DNA from: Peterkaempfera bronchialis
Lineage (GTDB): Bacteria; Actinomycetota; Actinomycetes; Streptomycetales; Streptomycetaceae
DNA length: 64,000 nucleotides
NCBI RefSeq assembly: GCF_003258605.2
Contig: NZ_CP031264.1
Coordinates: forward strand, 6,316,232 to 6,380,231
Reading direction: 5' to 3'
In this document: positions 54,066-63,108 of the stretch, one piece after another
How the letters are laid out: each line of letters starts with the position of its first letter
Position numbering within the stretch: the stretch's first letter is position 1
Program-made: the position numbers and the translations under genes
The notes under the pieces: generated by a model
What the model saw: the letters and a program-made list of their open reading frames with translations, nothing else
Databases searched by the model: none
What the model was told of the DNA's origin: nothing

Positions 54066-54081
54066 GCATCCGACCGGATGC
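54066..54081 (-). promoter_or_regulatory. hairpin after the metYX leader peptide
   Basis: GCATCCGACCGGATGC pairs as seven base pairs with a two-base centre, starting 12 bases after the leader peptide stop. It is a candidate terminator or attenuator stem in the 228-base stretch between leader and metY. Confidence 0.45.
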
Positions 54082-54092
54082 GGCCTCCGGGA

Positions 54093-54167
54093 TCAGCCCA
54101 GACGGCGACAGCCGGTGCTGGTGATGCGCCCGTAGTCCACGTGGCGACGGATCACAAGCACGGTCAT
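54093..54167 (-). CDS. 24-residue leader peptide of metYX
   Basis: A 24-codon ORF with ATG 54167 and TGA 54093-54095. Its core RRHVDYGRITSTGC followed by RRLG fits the small streptomycete sequences annotated as putative leader peptides upstream of sulfur-assimilation genes. They share an (R)RHVD segment and one or more Cys codons near the end. Ribosome stalling at the late Cys codon when Cys-tRNA is scarce would change folding downstream and raise metYX expression. The shape and placement are seen; the mechanism is known only by analogy with cysteine attenuators in actinobacteria. Confidence 0.8.
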   Translation of the reverse strand: MTVLVIRRHVDYGRITSTGCRRLG

Positions 54168-54287
54168 GCGCCAACCCTAGCGCCGCCTCGGGCCGCCGCG
54201 CCAGGGATCCTGGCAGGTCGGCGAGTTGTTCGGACCTGCGGGCCGCCGGGTTTCGGGGCCAGGCCACCACAACGGCGCCTGCCTTGC

Positions 54288-54293
54288 TAGCGT
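54288..54293 (+). promoter_or_regulatory. -10 element, leaderless LLM gene
   Basis: TAGCGT six bases before ATG 54300, with no Shine-Dalgarno, is the expected layout for a leaderless message. Confidence 0.5.
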
Positions 54294-54299
54294 GGCCCG

Positions 54300-55202
54300 A
54301 TGCCTGATGATCAGCAACTGCGGCCCCGCCTTGGCGTGATGTTCGACCGGGATCGGCCCCCCGAGGAGCTGGCCGCCTTCGCCGTGGCCGTGGAACGCCT
54401 CGGGGTGGACGACCTCTGGGTGGTGGAGGACCTGCCCTGGGCCGGTTCGATCGCCGCCGCCACCGCAGCCCTGGCCGCGACCGAGCGGCTGCGGGTCGGC
54501 ATCGGCATCGCCCCCGCGCCGCTGCGCAACCCGGTGCTGCTGGCCATGGAGTTCGCCACCGTGGCACGGCTCTTCCCGGGCCGCCTCGCGGCCGGCATCG
54601 GGCACGGCGTCGCCGAGCTGCTGGCGCCGGCCGGCGCCCTGCCGCAGGCCAGGCTGGCACTGCTGGAGGAGACGGTCACCGCCGTACGGGCGCTGCTGCG
54701 CGGGGAGACCGTCACCCTGAAGGGCCGCGCCGTCCACCTCGACGGCGTAGAGCTGGTGCACCCGCCCACGGTGGTTCCGCCGGTCCTCGCCGGAGTGGTC
54801 CGGCCGCGCTCGCTGGAGCTCTCCGGGCGGGTCGCCGAGGGCACCGTGATGGCCGAGGGGCAGGGCCCGGACGAGATCGCGGCGGCCCTCGACCGGATCG
54901 ACGCGGGCCGCCGGGCCGCCGGCTCCGACGCGCCCCACCAGCTGGTCGTCTTCACCCATCTGCGGGTCGACGACGACCCGGAGCGGCTGCGCGAGGCGAC
55001 CGAGGAGACCGTCACCGGTCACGCCGCCTGGCTCGGCGTCGATCCGGCCGACCTCTTCCTGGCCGCGGGCCCCGGGTCGGTGGTGGCCGCCCGGGTCCGC
55101 TCCCTCTGGGAGGCGGGCGCGGACTCGGTGGTGCTGCGCCCGATCGGCGCCGACCCGCTGGACCAGGTCCGGGCTGCGCTGGAGGCACTCGGCCGGGCCT
55201 GA
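54300..55202 (+). CDS. luciferase-like (LLM) flavin oxidoreductase
   Basis: A 300-residue LLM-class oxidoreductase using F420 or FMN. The TIM-barrel markers are PRLGVMFDRDRPPEEL, LWVVEDLPWAGSIAAATAAL, RVGIGIAPAPLRNPVLLAME and FPGRLAAGIGHGVAELL. The Gly-Gly-rich C-terminal barrel (ADSVVLRPIGADPLDQV) closes the fold. Streptomycete members commonly use F420 in hydride transfer. The substrate is unknown. It is transcribed away from the metYX leader and followed by a 10-bp repeat tract. Confidence 0.85.
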   Translation: MPDDQQLRPRLGVMFDRDRPPEELAAFAVAVERLGVDDLWVVEDLPWAGSIAAATAALAATERLRVGIGIAPAPLRNPVLLAMEFATVARLFPGRLAAGIGHGVAELLAPAGALPQARLALLEETVTAVRALLRGETVTLKGRAVHLDGVELVHPPTVVPPVLAGVVRPRSLELSGRVAEGTVMAEGQGPDEIAAALDRIDAGRRAAGSDAPHQLVVFTHLRVDDDPERLREATEETVTGHAAWLGVDPADLFLAAGPGSVVAARVRSLWEAGADSVVLRPIGADPLDQVRAALEALGRA

Positions 55203-55205
55203 CGC

Positions 55206-55250
55206 CGGGAACGGTCGGGAACGGTCGGGGACGGTCGGGAAGGGTCGGGG
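55206..55250. repeat. 10-bp tandem repeat tract
   Basis: About four and a half copies of a CGGGAACGGT-like unit follow the LLM gene stop, in the gap before the convergent poxB gene. The rest of the gap is G-rich low-complexity sequence. Confidence 0.8.
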
Positions 55251-55332
55251 ACGTCGCCGGCTGGCGCCGGGGGTGTTGCCGGATGTCGCCGGGTGGCAGT
55301 GGGTGGTGGGGGCGGGCGGTGGTGGCGGTGGG

Positions 55333-57075
55333 TCAGGGGCGGGGGATGTTGCGCAGGTTGGAGCGGGCCATCTGCACCATCCGGCCGACGCCGCCCTCCA
55401 GCACCATCCGCCCCATCGACAGCGCGAAGCCGCTCACCTGCTCGCCGGTGATCTTCGGCGGGATGGAGAGCGCATTGGGGTCGGTCACCACGTCCACCAG
55501 CGCCGGTCCCCGGTGCTTCAGCGCCGCCCGCAGGGCGCTCCGCAGCTCCTTGGGCTTCTCCACCCGCACCCCGAAGGCGCCGCATGCCTCCGCCACCGCC
55601 GCGAAGTCCGGGTTGCGGTAGCGGGTGCCGAACGACGGCAGCCCGGACACCAGCATCTCCAGTTCCACCAGGCCCAGCGAGGAGTTGTCGAAGAGCACCA
55701 CCTTCACCGGCAGGTCGTACTGGACCAGCGTCAGGAAGTCGCCCATCAGCATGGAGAACCCGCCGTCCCCGGACATCGACACCACCTGCCGCCGCCGGTC
55801 CAGGAACTGGGCGCCGATCGCCTGCGGCAGGGCGTTGGCCATCGAGCCATGGGTGAAGGAGCCGATCACCCGGCGCCGGCCGTTGGGGGTGAGGTAGCGG
55901 GCCGCCCAGACGTTGCACATCCCGGTGTCCACGGTGAAGACCGCGTCCTCCGCCGCCTCCTCGTCCAGCACCGCCGCCACATACTCGGGGTGGATCGGCA
56001 CATGCTTCTCCACCTTGCGGGTGTAGGCGCCGACCACGCCCTCCAGGGCGTCGCTGTGCTTCTTCAGCATCCCGTCCAGGAACCGCCGGTTGGTCTTCTC
56101 CTTCACCAGGGGGGTGAGGCAGCGCAGCGTCTCGCCCACATCGCCCCAGACCGCCAGGTCCAGCCGGGAGCGCCGCCCCAGGTGCTCGGCCCGTACATCG
56201 ACCTGGGCGATCCGTACATCGTCCGGCAGGAAGGCGTTGTACGGGAAGTCGGTGCCCAGCAGGAGCAGCAGGTCACACTCGTGCATCGCCTCGTATGCCG
56301 CGCCATAGCCGAGCAGTCCGGACATCCCCACGTCATACGGGTTGTCGTACTGGATGAACTCCTTGCCGCGTAGGGCGTGGCCGACCGGTGCCTTGACCCG
56401 TTCGGCGAAGGCCATCACCTCGGCGTGCGAACCGGCCGTGCCGCTGCCGCAGAAGAGGGTCACCTTGCCGGCGGCGTCCACCAGCCGGGTCAGCGCGTCC
56501 AGGTCGGACTCGCCGGGGCGGACCAGCGGCCGGCGGGTGACCAGGGCGTGCTCGCTGGCCCGCTCCGGGGCCGGCTGGGCCGCCACATCACCGGGCAGCG
56601 CGATCACCGCCACCCCGCCGAGCCCCACGGCGTGCTGCACGGCGGTCTGGAGCACCCGGGGCAGCTGCCCGGCGGTGGAGACCAGTTCGCAGTAGTGGCT
56701 GCACTCGCGGAACAGCTGCTCCGGGTGGGTCTCCTGGAAGTACGCGGTGCCGATCTCGCTGCTGGGGATGTGGGAGGCCAGGGCCAGCACCGGCGCCATG
56801 GACCGGTGGGCGTCGTACAGGCCGTTGATCAGGTGCAGATTGCCGGGTCCGCAGGAGCCCGCGCACGCCCCCAGCCGCCCGCCGATCTGTGCCTCGGCCC
56901 CGGCGGCGAAGGCGGCGGTCTCCTCGTGGCGGACCTGGACCCAGTCGATGCCGCGATGGCGGCGGACGGCGTCCACCACCGGGTTGAGGCTGTCGCCGAC
57001 GACGCCGTACAGGCGCTGCACACCTGCCCGCACCAGGACCTCGACGAACTGCTCGGCAACGGTCTGCTTGGCCAT
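55333..57075 (-). CDS. poxB: pyruvate dehydrogenase (quinone) PoxB
   Basis: A 580-residue thiamine-diphosphate enzyme of the PoxB/pyruvate oxidase type. It converts pyruvate to acetate and CO2 and passes electrons through FAD to menaquinone at the membrane. Markers are RLYGVVGDSLNPVVDAV, WVQVRHEETAAFAAGAEAQIG with the ThDP Glu, SCGPGNLHLINGLYDAH, and the ThDP/Mg motif SGDGGFSMLMGDFLTLVQYDLPVKVVLFDN. The C-terminal helix (about 550-580) may be the lipid-activated tail. ATG 57075 follows GGAGG. Two hairpins and a distant AT-rich promoter point to a long regulated leader. Confidence 0.92.
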   Translation of the reverse strand: MAKQTVAEQFVEVLVRAGVQRLYGVVGDSLNPVVDAVRRHRGIDWVQVRHEETAAFAAGAEAQIGGRLGACAGSCGPGNLHLINGLYDAHRSMAPVLALASHIPSSEIGTAYFQETHPEQLFRECSHYCELVSTAGQLPRVLQTAVQHAVGLGGVAVIALPGDVAAQPAPERASEHALVTRRPLVRPGESDLDALTRLVDAAGKVTLFCGSGTAGSHAEVMAFAERVKAPVGHALRGKEFIQYDNPYDVGMSGLLGYGAAYEAMHECDLLLLLGTDFPYNAFLPDDVRIAQVDVRAEHLGRRSRLDLAVWGDVGETLRCLTPLVKEKTNRRFLDGMLKKHSDALEGVVGAYTRKVEKHVPIHPEYVAAVLDEEAAEDAVFTVDTGMCNVWAARYLTPNGRRRVIGSFTHGSMANALPQAIGAQFLDRRRQVVSMSGDGGFSMLMGDFLTLVQYDLPVKVVLFDNSSLGLVELEMLVSGLPSFGTRYRNPDFAAVAEACGAFGVRVEKPKELRSALRAALKHRGPALVDVVTDPNALSIPPKITGEQVSGFALSMGRMVLEGGVGRMVQMARSNLRNIPRP

Positions 57076-57100
57076 CGGGAACCTCCGGGCGGGGGCGGTG

Positions 57101-57248
57101 GGCACCGTGCCCATCCCCGCATGCGCGGGGGGACGGTGCCACCGGAGAGGCCGCCCGGTGCGGCCGAAAGAAGGAGGGGAGGGGAGAGCGCGGGGGAGGG
57201 GCGCATACGACCGTCGGTGCCGCACCAGTGCGGGGCGCGGCACCGACG
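57101..57248 (-). promoter_or_regulatory. two hairpins in the poxB leader
   Basis: Hairpin A at 57101-57140 nests a 6-bp stem (CCCCGC/GCGGGG, ATGC loop) inside an 8-bp stem (GGCACCGT/ACGGTGCC). Hairpin B pairs CGTCGGTGCCGC (57212-57223) with GCGGCACCGACG (57237-57248). Both lie in the likely poxB 5' untranslated region. Confidence 0.5.
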
Positions 57249-57440
57249 ACCGTGCGTGGCGGTCCGGCCGACCCTCAACGGCCGACCGCCGGTCCGTACA
57301 CCACCGGGAGTCTGGCCCCCGCAGCGTCGAGAGGGCCGGACAGCGACTCGCGGTCGGCGTCGGATGTCCTGGCAGCGCTGTAGTGCTGGCTTCAGCATTC
57401 GAACGATGGCTGGCCGGGCCTTTGCCCTACAGTGCTGATG

Positions 57441-57472
57441 CCTATATTGCTTTCATGTTTCGCAGGCGTCAA
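57441..57472 (-). promoter_or_regulatory. AT-rich candidate poxB promoter
   Basis: On the minus strand TTGACG (57467-57472) is followed 18-20 bases later by a TATA-rich hexamer (within AATATAGG). This is the most AT-rich spot for kilobases. It would give poxB a leader of about 360 bases. A GTTCA-N5-TGAAC dyad lies near 57484-57498. I accept no gene in the stretch 57249-57736. Confidence 0.4.
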
Positions 57473-57736
57473 TCCCTACGTTGTGTTCACCTTCTGAACT
57501 GTCGGTGACGGAGGGTGCGCGGCCCTTCGCTGGACGCCTGCCTGCTGCTGGGGCGGGTTCGGCGGCGGTCCGACGCACCGCTCGGCGGGGTGCCGTAAAG
57601 CCTCAGTCGCCCCTGGCCGCACGGCAGTTGCTGCCGCACGGTACGGTGGCCATTCACAGGGACGGTTGTGTGACGGCCGCCTTGCACGGGTAGTCTTCGC
57701 CCACGGCCCTGGCGCCTCGTAGGGGTGGGAAGTCTC

Positions 57737-58003
57737 ATGGAACAGATGCATGTGCGCAGCAGGCCCCGCGTACCGGCGATCCAGTGCGGAGTCGGTGCAA
57801 CGGGTCGGCGCGTCGACCGCCACCTGGCGGTGCTGGGCGCCCCTGCGCTTCCGGCGGTCGACACCGCCGACGCGGCGGGCCTGATAAGGGAGCTCACACC
57901 TCGCGGTATGAGTACACCGGCAGCCCCGAGCCGTAGTGCCCGGGTCTCGCTGCTCGCACCGCTCCGGCGGCTGCGGCGCAGCCTCTTCGGAGGCCGGAGC
58001 TAG
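57737..58003 (+). CDS. 88-residue conserved actinobacterial protein
   Basis: A small basic protein of 88 residues of a type I recognise from streptomycete genomes but whose function is unknown. It has VPAIQCGVGATGRRVDRHLAVLGAPALP, LIRELTPRG and a strongly basic tail LRRLRRSLFGGR. The conserved middle (GATxRRVxRHLAVLGGPA-like) argues that it is a real gene. There is no signal peptide. ATG 57737 is preceded by GGGTGGGA; a -10-like TAGTCT lies near 57691. The perfect terminator right after the stop shows a discrete single-gene unit. Confidence 0.7.
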   Translation: MEQMHVRSRPRVPAIQCGVGATGRRVDRHLAVLGAPALPAVDTADAAGLIRELTPRGMSTPAAPSRSARVSLLAPLRRLRRSLFGGRS

Positions 58004-58016
58004 CTCCCGGACTGCG

Positions 58017-58058
58017 GCCGACGGCCCGGTGGACCACACGGTCCACCGGGCCGTCGGC
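58017..58058 (+). terminator. 19-bp perfect hairpin terminator
   Basis: A 19-bp stem without mismatch and an ACAC loop begin 14 bases after the 88-residue gene stop. It is the best hairpin in the window. Three copies of CGTGCCCGG follow. The remaining bases to 58281 show no gene; a short stretch reading RQESILRKLGMDHG (near 58125-58165) could be debris of a regulator. Confidence 0.9.
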
Positions 58059-58281
58059 GTGCCCGGCGTGCCCGGCGTGCCCGGCCGCGCCGCGCCGGAG
58101 CCGCCTTCTGCCGCAACGCGGCGCGCGCCAGGAGTCGATCCTCCGCAAGCTGGGCATGGATCACGGCGCGTCCTGCCCCGACCGCCGGTGACCCCCGTCG
58201 GAGTGCCGGTGTGCTCCGGCAGCGTTCGGTGGCGGGCCCACCGACGACGGCCCTCCCACGGGCCAGGACCGAGGAGACCCA

Positions 58282-59951
<1,670 letters not shown>

Positions 59952-59955
<4 letters not shown>

Positions 59956-60029
59956 GGAGAGGGCGGGCTGATGGAGAGGACGGGCTGATGGAGAGGACGG
60001 CCTGATGGAGAGGACGGGCTGATGGAGAG
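59952..60029 (+). repeat. 17-bp repeats with overlapping stop and start codons
   Basis: Four ATGs at 59971, 59988, 60005 and 60022 mark copies of a 17-bp unit like GGGCTGATGGAGAGGAC. Each unit has TGATG and a GGAGAGG ribosome-site look-alike. Because 17 is not a multiple of three, each copy shifts frame. The last ATG starts the ligase. Confidence 0.85.
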
Positions 60030-61606
60030 TGGGTCGGCTGGTCTGGGCGGTCCGGGGGACGCGCCCATGCTGCTCCATGGGCTGGCCGCCGCGTCCCGGG
60101 CCGTCGCTGCCGAGCCGGCCCGCAATGCCAAGATCGGCCTGCTTGCGGAGTGCCTGCGGGAACTCGGCCCCGAGGAGGCGCCCGCCGCCGTCGCCCTGCT
60201 GTCGGGCGAGGCACGGCGGCTGCGGGTCGGCGTCGGACCGGCCGCCCTGCGGGACCTGCCCGACCCGGCCGGGCAGCCGGAGCTGGGCGTGCGTGAGACG
60301 GAGGACGCCCTGGCCAGGATCGCCGCCGTCCATGGCCCCGGCGCCCAGGCGGAGCGGCGGCGGCTGCTGCACGGCCTCTTCGCCCGGGCCACCGAGGAGG
60401 AGCAGGGGTTCCTGAGTGGGGTGCTGGTCGGCGAGCTGCGCCAGGGTGCGCTGGACGCGCTGATCGGGGATGCCGTGGCCAGGGCGGCGGGGGTGCCGGT
60501 GGCTGCGGTGCGCAGGGCGCTGATGTTCCGGGGCTCGGCGCGGGCCGTCGCGGCGGCGGCGCTCACCGGGGGAGCGGCGGCGCTGGCCGCCTTCGGGCTG
60601 GAGGTGGGGCGTCCGGTACGGCCGATGCTCGCCGCCTCGGCGCCCGATGTCACCGCCGCGCTGGAACGGGTCCGGCCGGCCGCCCTGGAGTGGAAAATCG
60701 ACGGGATCCGGGTGCAGGTGCACCGGGAAGGTGACGGCGTCGCGGTCTTCACACGCAGCCTGGACGAGATCACGGCCCGGGTGCCCGAGGTGGTGGAGGC
60801 CGCCGCCGCGCTTCCGGTGCGGTCGGCGGTGCTGGACGGCGAAGCGATTGCCCTGGGGCCGGACGGGCGGCCTCGGCCCTTCCAGGTCACGGCGGCCCGT
60901 ACGGCGTCGCGGCAGGACCCGGAGCGGCTCCGGGCCGAGGTGCCGCTGCATGTCTTCTTCTTCGACCTGCTGCACCGTGATGGCCAGGACCTGCTGGACC
61001 TGCCCGGTGAGCAGCGCTGGGACGCTCTGGCGGGGACGGTCCCGGAGGCGCTGCGGGTGCCTCGGACGGTCACGGGTGACGTGGACGAGGCGCATGCCTT
61101 CTTCCGGGACGCCCTGGCCCATGGGCACGAGGGCGTGGTGGTCAAGGACCCCGCCGCGCCGTATGCGGCCGGGCGGCGAGGCGCGGGGTGGATCAAGGCC
61201 AAGCCACGGCACACGCTGGATCTGGTGGTGCTGGCCGCCGAGTGGGGGCATGGGCGGCGACGGGGGTGGTTGAGCAATCTGCATCTGGGGGCGCGGGGTG
61301 GTGGGGAGGGGGTGTGGAGGGGGTTGGGTGATGTTGGGGAAGACGTTCAAGGGGCTGACGGATGAGCTGCTGGCGTGGCAGACCGAGGAACTGCTGAGGC
61401 GGGAGGTGGGGCGCTCGGCGTGGGTGGTGCGGGTCCGGCCGGAGCTGGTGGTGGAGGTGGCCTTCGACGGGCTCCAGCGCAGTCCTCGTTACCCGGCGGG
61501 GCTCGCGCTGCGCTTCGCCCGGGTGCTGCGGTACCGGGATGACAAGGGGCCGGAGGAGGCGGACACGGTGGACACGGTCCGGGAGCTGGCGGCTGAGGGG
61601 TTGTGA
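60022..61606 (+). pseudogene. ATP-dependent DNA ligase, frameshifted in a G-tract
   Basis: An ATP-dependent DNA ligase (LigB/LigC-like, with N-terminal DNA-binding domain) that would be about 525 residues. In the first frame are motif I EWKIDGIRVQVH (Lys near 223), motif III VLDGEAIAL, motif IIIa FFFDLLH, motif IV EGVVVKD and motif V WIKAKP, then LSNLHLGAR. From about 61288-61320 the frame slips in G-rich DNA and ends at 61365. The OB-fold continuation ([18 protein letters not shown], with motif [14 protein letters not shown]) is open in the next frame to 61606. Removing one base restores it. Truncation before motif VI would abolish adenylation chemistry, so this is a mutation, a sequencing error or, less likely, programmed slippage. 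Confidence 0.85.
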
Positions 61607-61618
61607 CGGGGCCGGGTC

Positions 61619-62068
61619 TCAGTCCTCTGGGAGGGCCTCGTGCCCGGGGTGGCCGGCGGTGCGCCGGCGCTCCTTCATCTCGGCCTCGTGGACATGCCGC
61701 CGCCCGCCCACCAGTTCCCGGCGGGCCTTCTCCTCCAGCGAGCGGAACACCGCGTAGTAACCGTCGTCGAACTCCTCCACCACCTGGTAGGTCCAGCGCC
61801 CGGAGAGCACATTGCGGCCGATCAGCTCCCGCCGCACCTCGGCGGCGAGCGCATCGCGGCCGAGGCTGTCCAGCGCCTCCACCACCTCGTCCAGCAGCGC
61901 GTCGGCCCTGCCCACCAGCTGATGGAAGTCGTACAGGGCACCACGGGCCCGCTCCAGCCGCTCCAGCGCCTCGGAGAACCGTCCCGCCGCCGTCACCGCC
62001 AGATCCGGCGTACCGGGCGGCCGGCGGTGCTCGCCGTCGACCGACGACCGTCCATCCCGCTGACCCAC
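61619..62068 (-). CDS. conserved hypothetical protein, coiled-coil-like
   Basis: A 149-residue hypothetical of a type found in streptomycetes. The middle is helical and charged (RFSEALERLERARGALYDFHQLVGRADALLDEVVEALDSL) with heptad-like spacing. It is followed by VLSGRWTYQVVEEFDDGYYAVFRSLEEKARRELVGG. No enzymatic motif or signal peptide is present, so it is probably cytoplasmic. Start GTG 62068 has only a weak ribosome site. Its 3' end nearly meets that of the convergent ligase. Function unknown. Confidence 0.75.
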   Translation of the reverse strand: MGQRDGRSSVDGEHRRPPGTPDLAVTAAGRFSEALERLERARGALYDFHQLVGRADALLDEVVEALDSLGRDALAAEVRRELIGRNVLSGRWTYQVVEEFDDGYYAVFRSLEEKARRELVGGRRHVHEAEMKERRRTAGHPGHEALPED

Positions 62069-62155
62069 GCCACACCCCTACCCCACGCCGGGCACGGCAC
62101 GCCGGGCTCCGTGTGCCGACCGCCCGGCTCGGCCCGCAGGGGACACCATGGGTCC

Positions 62156-62578
62156 ATGGCCGACACATTCCTCACCCGAACCTTTGACCTCACCACCGGC
62201 TCCCAGGAGGCGGCGGTGGACATCACCGAACGCTGCGCCGCCTTCCTCGGCGAGGTGGCGGCGGGCCGCGACGGTCTGCTGAACGTCTTTGTGCCGCATG
62301 CCACGGCGGGGATTGCCGTGATCGAGACGGGGGCGGGCAGCGACGACGATCTGCTGGCCGCGCTCCGGGAACTGCTGCCGGCGGATGACCGGTGGCGCCA
62401 CCGGCACGGCAGTCCCGGGCATGGGCGTGACCATGTGCTGCCCGCGCTGGTGCCGCCGCATGCCACGCTGCCGGTGGTGGCGGGACGGCTGGTGTTGGGG
62501 ACGTGGCAGTCCGTGGTGCTGGTGGATACCAATCGGGACAATCCGCGTCGTACGGTGCGGCTCTCTTTTCTGGGGTGA
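62156..62578 (+). CDS. YjbQ/UPF0047 family protein
   Basis: A 140-residue YjbQ-type protein (UPF0047, secondary thiamine-phosphate synthase family). It has NVFVPHATAGIAVIETGAGSDDDLLAALRELLP, HGRDHVLPALVPPHATLPVVAGRLVLGTWQSVVLVDTNRDNPRRTV. The conserved His of PHATAGI and of HGSPGHGRDH, and Glu nearby, are the family's likely active site. Some members have weak thiamine-phosphate synthase activity; the physiological role is unsettled. ATG 62156 begins the conserved fold. Confidence 0.9.
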   Translation: MADTFLTRTFDLTTGSQEAAVDITERCAAFLGEVAAGRDGLLNVFVPHATAGIAVIETGAGSDDDLLAALRELLPADDRWRHRHGSPGHGRDHVLPALVPPHATLPVVAGRLVLGTWQSVVLVDTNRDNPRRTVRLSFLG

Positions 62579-62596
62579 TCGGGAATCGGGGCGGGG

Positions 62597-62761
62597 TCAG
62601 CCGGAGCAGGCGCTGCGCTGGGCCTGTTGCCAGGTGCAGAGCGGGCAGAGGGGGGTGCCGGGGAGGGTGGCGGGGTGCTCGGTGGGGGCGCCGCAGAGGA
62701 CGCAGTCCGCGAAGGGGGCCGGGTCGTGGGCCGGGTCGTCGGCCGGGTCGGGGTGGGGCAT
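62597..62761 (-). CDS. 54-residue zinc-ribbon protein
   Basis: A 54-codon gene too short for routine ORF filters. After an acidic Asp/Pro-rich start it reads FADCVLCGAPTEHP and LCPLCTWQQAQRSACSG. The two CxxC pairs make a compact zinc knuckle. ATG 62761 has AAGGAG seven bases upstream, and codon use is typical. Small CVLC/CPxC proteins of this kind are common hypothetical genes in streptomycetes. It could be a DNA- or protein-binding zinc ribbon; the role is unknown. Confidence 0.75.
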   Translation of the reverse strand: MPHPDPADDPAHDPAPFADCVLCGAPTEHPATLPGTPLCPLCTWQQAQRSACSG

Positions 62762-62837
62762 GGGCGTGCTCCTTGACGGGTCGTGGTGCTGCGTGGGTGG
62801 TTGGGGTTGTTGGGCTGGTGCGGGTGTCGGCCGGTCC

Positions 62838-62945
62838 GGGGTGGGGGGTCCCGGACGTCCGGTGCTCGCCGGTGTCCCCCTGCGCTCGTTCCTCGCTCCG
62901 GGGGAACCGTCGGCATCCTCCTGAGTGTCCGGGACCCCCCACCCC
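62838..62945. repeat. 19-bp inverted repeat, 70-base loop
   Basis: GGGGTGGGGGGTCCCGGAC (62838-62856) and its exact complement (62927-62945) bracket 70 bases that include CTGCGCTCGTTCCTCGCT. The structure could fold as a long stem-loop. It lies in the gap 62762-63108, which holds no gene I can support. Confidence 0.8.
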
Positions 62946-63016
62946 TACCCGTCCGCCACCCTCCGCCCGGTGGGGGGAGGGTCTGTGGGTGGTTGGGGTG
63001 GGTGCTCCGGCTTCGG

Positions 63017-63041
63017 TCAGGGGGCTTCGGGGCTGGTGGGG
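63017..63041. repeat. duplicate of the sbcC 3' end
   Basis: Twenty-five bases beginning TCAGGGGGCTTCGGGG repeat exactly the bases at 63109-63133, which are the last codons and stop of the sbcC-like gene. The copy therefore lies 92 bases beyond that stop. Confidence 0.85.
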
Positions 63042-63108
63042 TTCCCCATCTCTCCCCGTCGGCTCCCCTGTGCCTGGTGGGTGGCTGGTGTGGGTGCTCG
63101 GGCTGCTG

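Noticed and set aside
53866-54180. SAM riboswitch upstream of metY
   Set aside because: I could not find the conserved SAM-I core elements; the leader peptide explains the region better.
57385-57415. A GTTCGAAT T-loop-like motif suggesting a tRNA
   Set aside because: No cloverleaf, anticodon arm or acceptor stem can be built around it.
57484-57498. LexA (SOS) box
   Set aside because: The dyad is GTTCA-N5-TGAAC, the reverse polarity of the actinobacterial GAAC-N4-GTTC LexA site.
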